A DNA stretch of 64,000 nucleotides, from positions 3,038,001 through 3,102,000 of the forward strand of contig JAMSLZ010000001.1 of the NCBI GenBank assembly GCA_026027325.1, written 5' to 3'. Shown here one piece after another: positions 19,219 to 29,468 of this stretch (position 1 is the stretch's first letter; each line of letters opens with the position of its first letter). The stretch comes from Actinomucor elegans. Its lineage: Eukaryota > Mucoromycota > Mucoromycetes > Mucorales > Mucoraceae. A model generated the notes under the pieces. It was not told the DNA's origin. It did not search any database and saw only the letters and a program-made list of their open reading frames with translations. Both the position numbers and the translations under genes were made by a program.

Positions 19219-19463
19219 AGAGGAAGCATAAGAGGCAGACATAGTAATAGAAAGGTAAGCTTTTGAGATAGAGAGTAGAGTAATAAACCAAAGAGAGACT
19301 TGGCAAGGAAATTGGTAGTAGACCGAAATAGAGTTTTGCGTAGTAAAATTGATTAAAAAAAAATGTTGAATCCGAAGTAGCTAAAGACCAAAGATTCACG
19401 TAATAATAATAATAATAAGACTTGTATATGTAATCAGATTACTGATTGGTAATAAGATAGTTA
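19219..19463. other. Unassigned spacer with a short AAT repeat
   Basis: No gene seen. Purine-rich at the left edge; a short (AAT)n microsatellite lies at about 19400-19417. It ends at the Merlin 3 terminus. Confidence 0.5.
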
Positions 19464-19533
19464 GGATGTATCCCAAAAGAACTCTCAGGTTTATTATTAA
19501 AACTCCGAAATCATTTTAATTTTTGTTTTATAC

Positions 19534-19541
19534 AAAATTGA
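19534..19541 (+). promoter_or_regulatory. AAAATTGA motif upstream of Merlin 3 transposase
   Basis: 50 bp before the ATG at 19592, followed by AT-rich TTTATATTTAAAATATAAC. Confidence 0.5.
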
Positions 19542-19591
19542 ATTTTGTTTTATATTTAAAATATAACTTAAAAAGGTTTTTATAGAACTAT

Positions 19592-20473
19592 ATGTTTATA
19601 GAACCATACAAATCTTTGAAAAAAATATTTGATGATGAGAAGGAAGCACTATTGTATTTAATTGAAAACAACTATGTTAACCATTATGAAAAGTGTTTAA
19701 AATGTAACCATGATATTAAATTAAATATAAATAAAAAATTATATGTTTGCAGATTTTATAAATGTAGAAAAGCTATATCACCTTTAAAAGGTACAATATT
19801 TAATAAATTAACATTATCATTAAATATACAATTACATATACTATATTATTTTCTTGGAAAAGTGCCATGTTCATTTACTGCATCAACATTAGGAATATCA
19901 AAGAATACTGTGTCATCTTATAATAAATTATTTAGAAAACATTTAAAAAATAAGCAATTATTAAGTAATAGAAATATTAAAATTGGGGGTAGAAATAAAA
20001 TTGTAGAAGTAGATGAAAGTAAAATAGCTAAAAGAAAATATAATAGAGGTCATAGAGTAGAAGGTGCATGGATTATTGGAGGTGTAGAAAGAAGTATGTT
20101 AAAAAATAAAATAAAAAACGAAAATAAAAAAACTTTTTTTGTCCCTATTAAAGAAAGAAATATTGATAATATAGATTTAATTATTAAAAAATATGTAAAA
20201 AAAGGAACCACAATATATACAGATTTATGGAAAGGATACAATAATTTAAAGAATATAGGATATAAACATATGACTGTAAATCATTCCAAAAATTTTAAAG
20301 ATCCAATAACAGGTGTACATACTAATACTATTGAAGGTACTTGGAATGGATTAAAACAGAGTATAATACCCAGACATAGAAACAAAAAAGATATATTATT
20401 GTTTTTAAAAGAATATCAATGGAGGAAAAAAAATAGGGAATATAATTTATGGAAAAAGTTTTTGACAGATTAA
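19592..20473 (+). CDS. Merlin (IS1016/ISXO2-like) transposase, copy 3
   Basis: 293 aa from ATG. Zinc-ribbon CLKC and CRFYKC. DDE residues in VEVDESK, IYTDLWKGY and HTNTIEGTW. Very close to 13490-14371. Full length with no frame break. Confidence 0.93.
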   Translation: MFIEPYKSLKKIFDDEKEALLYLIENNYVNHYEKCLKCNHDIKLNINKKLYVCRFYKCRKAISPLKGTIFNKLTLSLNIQLHILYYFLGKVPCSFTASTLGISKNTVSSYNKLFRKHLKNKQLLSNRNIKIGGRNKIVEVDESKIAKRKYNRGHRVEGAWIIGGVERSMLKNKIKNENKKTFFVPIKERNIDNIDLIIKKYVKKGTTIYTDLWKGYNNLKNIGYKHMTVNHSKNFKDPITGVHTNTIEGTWNGLKQSIIPRHRNKKDILLFLKEYQWRKKNREYNLWKKFLTD

Positions 20474-21013
20474 AGTTTATATATAACTTGATTAAATACA
20501 ATTTGATTTTTTTATAAAAATGTAATATGACACGAAATATATTAAACTTAAAATGCATTTTGAAAGTTTATTTCAATTATTAATATGATCTGATCATGTT
20601 ATTAAACTGATTTATTAAATATTATATAGTTATTTTATTATAAACCTAAAAAATTTGTATATAAGTATATTTGAATGATTATCTTTAATAAAATAATTCA
20701 TTTCATATTGTTCTAATAATTATTCTTATATTACATACATTGATTATAAATTTAATGAATCTTACATCGTTGAATATACTTTTCAAGAAAAGATTTATTA
20801 ATCAATAATATATATAACTTTTATTTTAATTATTTTCAATAATTATATTATAGATTCCTTTTTTTAATATACATATTATTATAATATAGATTTATTTTCT
20901 AGTAAAATTAACTTTTCTAATATGTTCTCGGCGTTACTTAATAGTATGAATTGGATTAGATATAATGTCAACATAAAAAATTTAAAAATTGAAAACAATT
21001 ATATAGAAAAATA
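20474..21013. other. Non-coding AT-rich interior of Merlin 3
   Basis: No ORF of note. AAAATTGA at 20985-20992 lies 21 bp before the accessory start at 21014. Confidence 0.5.
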
Positions 21014-21309
21014 ATGAACATATTAGATTTAATAGCCGATGATAACTTTAAATATAATATTAAAAGAAGTATGATTGTAAAAAAAATAAAAAATATGATT
21101 TAAGTGAATTTAAAATTAAACAAAAAGATGGGTGTTTTGAAATTTATATTAAAAAAAATGGATCAAATAAAAAAATAAAAAAAGTTTATGAATTTAAAAC
21201 ATATAACAAAAGTAAAAAAAGCAAAAGAGTATATGAAAACAATGAGGAAGATATATTTAATAATGTTAATAACAATATTGTACCTGTTCTTAAAAAAATA
21301 AAATTATAA
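21014..21309 (+). pseudogene. Merlin 3 accessory gene, frameshifted
   Basis: Homologue of the 98-aa protein at 12922-13218: MNILDLIADDNFKYNIKRS, then a one-base deletion in an A-rich run (about 21092), then YDLSEFKIKQKDGCFEIY, KKNGSNKK and VYEFKTYNK, ending LKKIKL-stop. Synteny (downstream of the transposase, same strand) matches Merlin 2. Confidence 0.75.
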
Positions 21310-21538
21310 ATTTATAAAATAAAATAATCTTAAAACAATATATTCTATTATCACGTGATGTGAGAGCTCGTTTGATAATCATCCCAAGTAAACGTACTGT
21401 TCTTGTATTGGTTCTTGTATTATTACTGATGAGTAATGTTAATGACAAGTGATGATGAATCGATCTAGAAGCTTAATTGATTATGCGTGATTGCTTGATT
21501 GGTGAAACCTGTTTGTCGGGTCAATCAGTTACGCAGTT

Positions 21539-21602
21539 AGATAGCTTTAATTGAGACATGTCGTATGTATAGCCTGTGAATATAAGCGTGTATACGACAA
21601 TG
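21539..21602 (+). repeat. Short dispersed repeat X
   Basis: About 64 bp starting CAGTTAGATAGCTTTAATTG, repeated at 39352-39415; its core also occurs reversed at about 23798-23832 in a Tc1 remnant. Part of it forms an inverted pair TGTCGTAT…ATACGACA. Possibly a Tc1 terminus. Confidence 0.5.
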
Positions 21603-21982
21603 GAGAAATTGTAGACCTAGGCATTTACACGGATAGCGCTTCTGGTTTTTTCATGGGCTCTGGCTACGCCGTTATCAACACCTTTCAAGATAAAGACATG
21701 CCCAAGGAACAAAAGTATGTTGAGCTAAGCCATCAGATTAGCTGGTGTGAGTCAGAAGACGAATTTTTCCATGCCACGTGGAATAATATGCCTACATGGT
21801 GCAGGTATTGCCATAAGGAAGGCCATACCAAGTTTAACTGCCCATTGTCCCGGGCACGTATTTTATGTTACTCGTGTCATGAACAAGGTCACCGGTCCTT
21901 TGAATGTACTCGACGAAATGTGTCTAATATTCAGTTTAAGAAAACAGACAGAAAGTCTTACAAGAATAATGAGAAAACTAGT
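21603..21982 (+). pseudogene. LINE ORF1-like fragment with two CCHC zinc knuckles
   Basis: The frame contains two knuckles in a row, CRYCHKEGHTKFNC and CYSCHEQGHRSFEC, preceded by YVELSHQISWCESEDEFF and followed by a basic tail. This layout fits the nucleic-acid-binding ORF1 protein of fungal LINEs (or a Gag). It is cut at 21982 by LTR family A. The apparent start upstream lies in repeat X. Confidence 0.65.
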
Positions 21983-22068
21983 TGTTGTGTACGTGGTAGA
22001 AAGAGGATTATAATAGAAGTGTAATGGAAATAACTACTTTACATAGAATAGTAATAGAAGTATACCTG

Positions 22069-22376
22069 TGTTGTGTTTGCACAGTGAAATAATAAAGAAG
22101 ACTAAAAGAGTACTTTTTGAGACTGTGCTTTATTAACAAAGATGAATATAAAGATGAAGATGCTACAACTATGTCTAAACTAAACCTATTTATACTAATC
22201 GTCTATCTAAGTGTGGTGAAGAGGATTTAAGAAGATGTTATGTTATAGGTCTATGTTCTAGATATATATCCATCTGAGACATGAATCTTAAACATATCAA
22301 CTCATAAGTACTTCCGTAAAGAAGAGATTGATAATGAATAAGTTATTATTCATACAATAATCTCTATTCTATAACA
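22069..22376 (-). repeat. LTR of family 4 (308 bp)
   Basis: Plus-strand ends TGTTGTGTTTGC and TCTATAACA. The sense direction is inferred to be minus, from the copy at 26744-27346 that follows a minus-strand pol. No 5-bp duplication (ACCTG / CCGAT). Confidence 0.75.
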
Positions 22377-22609
22377 CCGATATACTGCGGTACCATATCG
22401 GACTGTAAATAAAGGTAAGCATTTTATCTGGGCATAACACTCGATTAGGAATTTGTCTTTTACTACTATTTCTTGTTTTATAATAAAGCGTAATAATTAC
22501 ACAGTTGTTCATATTCTGGATTCGGGTAATAATGAGTTACATCTTCAAGCTATTCATAAAGGTGGGCATATGGCTACCAAAGCCTATACAACCTTTTCTC
22601 TACTGATAT

Positions 22610-22977
22610 TGTTGTAAACATGACTTGTTCAGTGTCCGTCACCAATCAGCTCAATGTTCGACAATTCTTATACTCAGCTTGTGCTTTGACAGCTTTGTAA
22701 CGTCGGTTAAGAGATATATATGGAAATCAATGCTTAGTGCAACTAACCTTCATAAACTATCTATCACCGAATATAAAGTCGTACTAGAATGGATTACTAT
22801 AAATCCTTGTTAACTCCATGAGCGCAGTTTCTTTGACTAACTCAAGATCGTCTATAATATCAAGTTAAATCCGAACTTCAATTTTGTATAAATAGCTCAT
22901 CATTTTAATGCTTTAATAAATCAATTCGTTTTATCAGTCTGGTTATTTTTACAGTCTTTATTATATTCGATATAACA
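22610..22977 (+). repeat. Solo LTR, 364-bp family, TSD GATAT
   Basis: TGTTGTAAACATG…ATATAACA, 368 bp, with perfect duplications GATAT at 22605-22609 and 22978-22982, inserted into LTR family A. Confidence 0.93.
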
Positions 22978-23064
22978 GATATAATCATGAGCGTTTACAA
23001 CACAATGTTTTATAAATTAACCTTTTTCTTGTTACACAGCTGTCTAAAATAAAACTATGCTGTC

Positions 23065-23970
23065 GATGTTAGTATCAATAGAGGGCTAAAACTTTGGACT
23101 TTTTTCCTATAGGTTTTTCTTTATTGCGAACTCTATTTAACACTACGGAGCTAAGGAGAATTTGAGAAAGTTTGATTTTTTGATTTTTCAAAATTCGTCA
23201 TTACTTAGCATCGCATAAAATTATTTTAAATTGAGGTATCGAAGAAATTTAAAACTTGTTCCTAAACGATGGGACATTCTTTATGAACAGGAAAATTAAA
23301 ATAAAGTGTTGTAAAGGTGGTAGATAGAGATTTTGAAAGAGAGAAATACTTTTAAAACTGTGGATAGTTTTTTATTATACTGTATGGGAAAAAAGGGTTT
23401 CAATGTTTTCCAATTTTGAATATTCCATCATATAAGCAGCTTATAACTCTATAAAACAAACATGTTACTTAGAGAAAGTTGTAGAAGAAATGAAGGGCTT
23501 TCAGATGATATATGCTTTGTTCTTAACAAACAAAAGTTTATTAGTACTTATATAAGTGTAAAGTTAAAAAGTAAAAAATTAAGCTTGCTAAAAATTACGG
23601 AAAAAAAATTAATAATTTGTTTGTCGACCTTTACTTTTTATAACAGCTTCAATTCTACCAGGCATGCTATCAATATATTTCGGGCAGTCCTCCTTAGTAA
23701 ATTTATACCACTCTATATTGATCCTCTTTTCTAGTACTTCTACAGTATGAGGTTTAGTTGGGTACTGTCCCAAACGGTTTTTCAATTGGTGCCATATGTC
23801 GTATACACGCTTATATTCACAGGCTATACATATTGACGAATTTTGAAAAATCAAAAAATCAAAAATTCTCAAATTCGCCTTAGCTCCGTAGTGTTAAATA
23901 GAGTTCTCAATAAAGGAAAACCTATAGAAAAAAAGTCCAAAGTTTTAGCTCTCTATTGATACTAACATCA
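23065..23970 (-). mobile_element. Decayed Tc1-like element with long inverted termini
   Basis: 23065-23200 and 23834-23970 are inverted copies of each other (about 136 bp, roughly 90% alike by eye). Inside, minus-strand 23799-23609 encodes the C-terminus of a Tc1 transposase (IWHQLKNRLGQYP…EWYKFTKEDCPKYIDSMPGRIEAVIKSKG), homologous to the end of the protein at 29469-30491. The rest of the transposase is gone. A 60-bp fragment resembling the start of LTR family G (TGTTGTAAAGGTGGTAG) lies at about 23309. Confidence 0.8.
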
Positions 23971-23974
23971 ACTG

Positions 23975-24259
23975 TGTGGTGAAATCCACATATAACATTC
24001 TACATTATATTAAAAAGACGGGATTCATTTAATAACTATCCATCAAAAGAGGGAGTTTTGAATCACCGCTGAAAATACAATTAATGAAGAATGAACATAG
24101 ATTAAAAAGACCTTTGATTGTTACTAAGAGACCGTTTCTTTGGAAGTATAAATACAAGAGATACAAGCTAGATAGAAAAACTTAACTCTCTTTGAATCAA
24201 TAAAACCCCATAAAACGGTTCTAACTGATTCACTCGCTTTTTATTCAATTTTTACCGCA
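23975..24259 (+). repeat. 5' LTR of a broken gypsy element (285-bp family)
   Basis: TGTGGTGAAATCC…TTTTTACCGCA, with TATAAATAC at about 24149. The gag ATG follows at 24292. The leader TCAGTTA (24266-24272) after an oligo-T tract complements TAACTGA in the LTR (24222-24228). An inverted solo copy of the same family hosts the element at 45217. Confidence 0.85.
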
Positions 24260-25009
24260 TTTTTTTCAGTTATACCTATAAAAATCTTACTATGTCTCAA
24301 TCAAACTCGACTCCAGTTACTATGCCTGGTTCTCCTCTCTCTGAAACTATCAGTGTTGATATCCCTAATCAACTCAATGATAATATGGACGGTGTTGAAA
24401 TGGGTGATGCTAATGATGTCTCCCCTACCATTTCCGTTGTTCAAACTCTGCTTTTGGTCAAGGTGCTACTACTACTGAAGCTAGTCAAGACACTGCTGCC
24501 AATGTTGTATCTGACTCTTCGATTGCAATCAAATCATTGATGGTTCGAAGAGCTGAAGCTATTCAGCGTTTTACACCAGCCTACTCACCGGTAACGGGGT
24601 AGAACAATTGGGTAATGAACCTGACGCTTATGAACAAACTTTGGGACAGTTGATCAAGAATATTGACACTTACAATCATCACATTGATGTGATGACAGCA
24701 ACAATTGCCAAGAAAAGTCAACCTATTACTGCTAGTACTGAACCTACTGAAACACAAGGAACTACTAATGGTGCCTCGTCGTTTACTTTTCGTTTGACTC
24801 CAGGTGATTTGCCTAAATTCCAATTGAAAGGCGACACGGTATACTATCCTGGTGAGGATTCATACGACTCGGTTGAACATTTTTTGCGTACTTTTGAGAA
24901 GACGATCTCATCTTCCGGGTATAAGGTGGAAAACATCTGGAAACAGTGCATCGAAGCCACTCTAGCCATGGACTATGACACATGGATGAATGGTGATCTC
25001 TTTGCCCAG

Positions 25010-25512
25010 TGTTGTGTACGTGGATAGAAAGAGGATTATAATAGAAAACAGAAGAATAATATCAAAACTGTGGTAAGTCTTTTTATTTCCAAAATTAAAT
25101 TTCGAATGATCTTTTTCTAATCAGCTAAGAGCTCGTCCTTTTATACTTTTCAGCTTTCTGCGGTTGACTAATGTTATTATGGGTATACGTAAGCTAGTAG
25201 CTTGTTGACTGCGCGGCTCATAGTGACTTGCTGATATTTCAAGATGATGATGATGGCCGACATACTGCGGTACCATATCGGACTGTAAATAAAGGTAAGC
25301 ATTTATATCTCGGCATAACACTCGATTAGGAATTTGTCTTTTACTGCTATTTCTTGTTTTATAATAAAAAGCGTAATAATTACACAGTTGTTCATATTCT
25401 GGATTCGGGTAATAATGAGTTACATCTTCAAGCTATTCATAAAGGTGGGCATATGGCTACCAAAGCCTATACAACCTCTTCTTTACTGATATAATCATGA
25501 GCGTTTACAACA
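25010..25512 (+). repeat. Solo LTR, family A, TSD CCCAG
   Basis: 503 bp, TGTTGTGTACG…TTTACAACA, perfect 5-bp duplications CCCAG (25005-25009, 25513-25517). Removal restores the gag frame FAQ-SSWDDARQ. Confidence 0.95.
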
Positions 25513-25553
25513 CCCAGTCTTCTTGGGACGATGCCAGACAACTCTTCTTGTCA

Positions 25554-25786
25554 GACGGACATCTTGTTTCATATAAATTTGGTACGTATATTAGGAGAAA
25601 GCATAAATATAATATTGCTTTATTTCATGCAAAATGGAACAGTTGCTTTCTTGATAATGTTTATTATACTTAATAATAGTTTTAATTTATGAAAAAAAGT
25701 TATAAATTATAAAGTATATGGATATATTAAAAAAAATAGGACATATACAATAGATTTAAAAGATATATTAATTGTAGATATCCGTC
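25554..25786. mobile_element. 233-bp AT-rich MITE, TSD TCA
   Basis: Termini GACGGACATCT and (reverse complement) GACGGATATCT, flanked by TCA at 25551-25553 and 25787-25789. Excision restores the gag frame (FLS-TFGG). On its minus strand a short stretch around TATTATATTTATGC resembles the 70-aa ORF of the direct-repeat element. A 3-bp duplication fits Harbinger-like mobilisation. Confidence 0.7.
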
Positions 25787-26743
25787 TCAACCTTTGGCGG
25801 TGTCCAAGACAAGTTGGTTGCTCGTCGCCGCGTTATGAATATGCGTATCCGACCTAATGAAACGGTCAATGGTTTCAACCTTCGCTTTTCTCGCGCTGCT
25901 AGTGAAGCCGGATACAGCAAATTTGACTCTACTATTGCCCGATGCCTTTTTGTGTGCCTTCCCTCAATCTTGGCAAACACAAATTAACACTGTGTTGCAC
26001 TCACGAGGAAAAGACTCAAGCTCTTGGATTGTAAGTGATATCGCTGCAGCCGCATTGAATGTATATGGTCAACAAGTACCTGGTGACCTTGTCAACAATT
26101 CTGCGCCCACAATCAACAAGGGAAAGCGCAGAGCTGATGAGTTTGGTTCTGGTTCTGGATCTGGTAAAAGACGCACTTCTGGGTCACACTTTTGCCCACG
26201 ACATGGAGGCAGTCGATCCAACCATGATGACAAGGACTGTTACAGTGCTTCCAAGAAACCTACTTCGTTCGCTGCTGGACCTTTGTCCTCCAATTCTACC
26301 ATGTCTTCTCGTTCTGGCTCTGCTACTTCTTCCGGGCCAAGGTCTATAACGTTCTTGGGAAATACCAACGCACCATTCAGGGCAAATGGTAATAACCCTT
26401 GCCGTTATTGCAAGAAACCTTGGTTCCGTGGGCACTCCTGTGCTGAATACCACCAAGCTATGAGGGCCAGCAATGGACCTTCTGTGCTGGCTATCAGGGC
26501 AAATAACGGTACCAACACTTCTGCTTCCGAAGAGGAAGACAAGAAGGTAAAAGAGGCCATGGAGGACCTTAACTACGACTGTAAGTTTGATGATGATGAA
26601 TCACAAAACACAAGAAGTACTTTTCAACTAATGACTCCTATGTATATAGAGGGCATCCGTTTTGTGGCAAGGATAGATACTGGTAGTGATACATCCTGCT
26701 TCAATAAAAAACAATTAAATAAAGACTTCTCTGATGTACACAT

Positions 26744-27346
26744 TGTTGTGTTTGCACAGTGAATAATAAAAAAGACTAAAAAGAGTACTTTTTGAGACTG
26801 TGCTTTATTAACAAAGATGAAGATGCTACTGTGGTGAAATAGCCACATAATTGAAGTACAGACAGACTAGAGGCCTGTGAGCCCTAGCTGTAGCACATAC
26901 ATACTAAAGCATCATTGATTACCTTATACAGCGATACAGTCCTTAAACAGAGATACGTCCTTCTTATACTTCTTATATGAACACAAGTAAATAACCTTCA
27001 GTCACAATTCAACGAGTATAAATACAAGCTAGAAAAACTAGTTAGAAATAATTAATCACATTTAAGTTGAATAAACTATAACCAAGTTATAATCGACTTA
27101 CTACCTGCTTTTATATTTTAATTTTACCGCAGCTACAACTATGTCTAAACTAAACCTATTTATACTAATCGTCTATCTAAGTGTGGTGAAGAGGATTTAA
27201 GAAGATGTTATGTTATAGGTCTATGTTCTAGATATATATCCATCTGAGACATGAATCTTAAACATATCAACTCATAAGTACTTCCGTAAAGATGAGATTG
27301 ATAATGAATAAGTTATTATTCATACAATAATCTCTATTCTATAACA
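26744..27346 (-). repeat. 3' LTR of a family-4 gypsy element, split by a nested solo LTR
   Basis: Plus-strand ends TGTTGTGTTTGC and TCTATAACA. On the minus strand it follows the pol fragment 28348-27506 and a purine tract GGGAGGGGATAA, so it is that element's 3' LTR. The 302-bp-family LTR at 26830-27131 interrupts it. Confidence 0.85.
26830..27131 (+). repeat. Solo LTR, 302-bp gypsy family, TSD GCTAC
   Basis: TGTGGTGAAATAGCC…TTTTACCGCA, 302 bp as in the complete element at 45217-51224. Perfect duplications GCTAC at 26825-26829 and 27132-27136. Confidence 0.95.
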
Positions 27347-27505
27347 TTATCCCCTCCCAGATATGATTAATACTGTCTAAATCTTTTATTACTTGTTACC
27401 TTGTAATTATTGCTACTTTTATTCATATTTAATTGAGAATTAGGGTAACTAGTATTATAAGAAGTGGATGGTATTTCTCGTTTACCTGATAGTAATTTTG
27501 GAGAT

Positions 27506-28348
27506 TTATTTAATAACATCATTCTTGTACTTTTGTTTCCAAGAGAAATCCTCTGGTATTACACCAATACGTTTCCGGTATTCTTTAATGAATCTAGGAT
27601 CAACAAAGCTCTCATTGGGTTCCCAAGTATCATCTTCTTCAGTATAGTCTTTCCATCTTACATTATAAAGATATTGGCCATTTACTTTTTTATGGGCAAT
27701 GATGGCTTCGACATCGAAGAATTTATCATTGGATTTGATGGGATCACCGTTAACAAGTTTTAGTAATGAAGGTGGATAGTTACGTGGTTCTATCTGACCT
27801 TTTTCATTTTGTAGTACATAAGATCTGCCTTTGGTTATTCTAAGTACTTTATAAGTTCCAATATAATTGGGATCTAACTTGTTATTCTTTTGAAGCACTT
27901 TGACCATTACTTCAGAACCAACTGGAATGTCAATGAGCTTATGAGTTTTGTCAAAAGATTCTTTTTGCTTTTGTGTAACTCGTTTGGTACGCTCATAGAT
28001 GGCAGGATATACTGTTTCCGTCATCATTTTGACTTTTTCTTGAAGGTCATTATTTATTTTCTTTCGCGTTGCGTTATCTTTTTCTTTACTGAAATCTTCA
28101 AAGTCATTTGCGTTTCTACCAAACATTAAAGTGAATGGTGGTGTTTTAGTTCTTTCATTGTATTTAGTATTTAAATACAATTGTGTGGGTCCAACATAAA
28201 GATCCCAGTCAGCATTCATACCATTCACTTGTTTTTTTATAGTATTTACGCTACTTTGTACCCAACGTTCACTAACGCCATTTGCCCTTGGATGGTATGC
28301 ACTTATGAGTCTATGCTCGAAACCAGAATGCTCGGCTAATAAAGACAT
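27506..28348 (-). pseudogene. gypsy Pol fragment: integrase end and chromodomain (family 4)
   Basis: Minus strand: integrase core from just before the catalytic Glu (ANGVSERWVQ), then LMFGRNANDFEDF, an SH3-like part (PVGSEVMVKV, YIGTYKVLRI) and a chromodomain (FDVEAIIAHKK, YNVRWKDY, DDTWEP). It is truncated at 28349 by LTR family A. 27347-27505 is its 3' untranslated region with polypurine tract. Confidence 0.92.
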
Positions 28349-28349
28349 C

Positions 28350-29070
28350 TGTTGTGTACGTGGATAGAAAGAGGATTATAATAGAAGAACAGAAGAATAA
28401 TATCAAAACTGTGATAAGTCTTTTATTTCAAAATTAAATTTCGAATGATCTTTTTCTAATCAGCTAAAAGCTCGTCCTTTTATACTTTTCAGCTTTCTGC
28501 GGTTGACTAATGTTATTATGGGTATACGTAAGCTAGTAGCTTGTTGACTGCGCGGCTCATAGTGACTTGCTGATATTTCAAGATGATGATGATGGCCGAC
28601 ATACTGCGGTACCATATCGGACTGTAAATAAAGGTAAGCATTTTATCTCGGCATAACACTCGATTAGGAATTTGTCTTTTACTGCTATTTTTTGTTTTAT
28701 AATAAAGCGTAATAATTACACAGTTGTTCATATTCTGGATTCGGGTAATAATGAGTTACATCTTCAAGCTATTCATAAAGGTGGGCATATGGCTACCAAA
28801 GCCTATGTAGTGGACATAACTACTTTACATAGAATAGTAATAGAAGTGTGTCTGAATAGTTAACTTGTGTAATCGTGACTAGTTATATTTACTATATGTA
28901 ACCACCACCCAGCCTATTAATAACAGAAGGCGGGCAGTGGTAGAATAAATCTCTCTCTTGTTTTCTGTCTCGTTAATTAACCACGTACCCAACTAATTAC
29001 GAACATCCCAGGAAACACCTCAGCCTATACAACCTCTTCTTTACTGATATAATCATGAGCGTTTACAACA
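28350..29070 (+). repeat. LTR family A copy split by a family F element
   Basis: Ends TGTTGTGTACG and GTTTACAACA. The flanks (ACATC / GAAGT) do not match, so it is a rearranged or terminal LTR. It lies between a minus-strand integrase fragment and a plus-strand RT fragment of different elements. Confidence 0.85.
28806..29022 (+). repeat. Short LTR-like element, family F, TSD GCCTA
   Basis: 217 bp, TGTAGTGGACATAAC…AAACACCTCA, duplications GCCTA at 28801-28805 and 29023-29027. Another complete copy (44109-44326) has TSD GTAGT. TG..CA ends and 5-bp duplications fit a solo LTR or TRIM; no coding relative is in the window. Confidence 0.88.
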
Positions 29071-29245
29071 GAAGTAAACCTCCTTTTAAACCCTGAAAAA
29101 TGCTTCTTCTTTCAAAAAGAAATATTCCTGTTAGGATTTTGTATATCAGGAAAGGGCACGAGAATCGATAAACGAAAATTAACAAATATCGATGAATGGA
29201 AGGTACCTACAACCCAAAAATATGCAATGTCGTGGTGTGGTACTA
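29071..29245 (+). pseudogene. gypsy reverse transcriptase fragment, left of the Tc1 insertion
   Basis: Frame reads VNLLLNPEKCFFFQKEIFLLGF…RIDKRKLTNIDEWKVP…, the RT thumb region. It continues in frame at 37874-38043 once Tc1 and the LTR next to it are removed: …CGT at the TA target, then INYFRQYVPII. Confidence 0.9.
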
Positions 29246-29468
29246 CAGTAGTTACACTGGCCGGTGCACAAAAATATAAATTTGCTTTTTTTAATGTTTC
29301 TTAACGTACAGTCACTCGAGTAAGCCCAAACTTTAAATGTATGTTTGTTGGTATATTTAAATGATATATGCCAAATTTAAACATGAACTGTATAGTAACT
29401 ACATTTGGAAACTTTACTAAAATTATATTTTGGAATTTTTTGGCTGAGAGAATTAAACGTGCTGTCTT

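Larger units (their letters stand above)
19464..21384 (+). mobile_element. Merlin DNA transposon 3
   Basis: 1921 bp. The left terminus GGATGTATCCCAAAAGAACT and the right terminus (reverse complement GGATGATTATCAAACGAG) match the two ends of Merlin 2. The flanking 8-mers (GATAGTTA and CAAGTAAA) do not match, so the target duplication has decayed or the flanks were rearranged. It carries an intact transposase and a broken accessory gene. Confidence 0.85.
21983..23002 (+). repeat. Composite, internally rearranged copy of LTR family A
   Basis: Begins TGTTGTGTACGTGG and ends GCGTTTACAACA, but about 200 bp of the family sequence is missing after 22019. In its place are a fragment of LTR family F (22020-22068) and a family-4 LTR (22069-22376). 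The rest (from 22377) is further split by a 364-family solo LTR. Confidence 0.8.
24292..26743 (+). pseudogene. gypsy gag (285-bp LTR family), multiply broken
   Basis: Gag similar to that of 45549-50660 (KFQLKGDTVYYPGE, VEHFLRTFEKTI, NMRIRPNETVNGFNLRF). It has two frameshifts with a stop between about 24440 and 24610, a solo LTR at 25010-25512, a MITE at 25554-25786, and an extra base near 25930 (…STIA|DAFLCAF). The later part is open: NVYGQQVPG, a Cys/His knuckle CRYCKKPWFRGHSC (about 26400-26440) and the start of the protease (ARIDTGSD, about 26670). It ends at 26743 where a family-4 LTR begins. Not functional. Confidence 0.9.
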
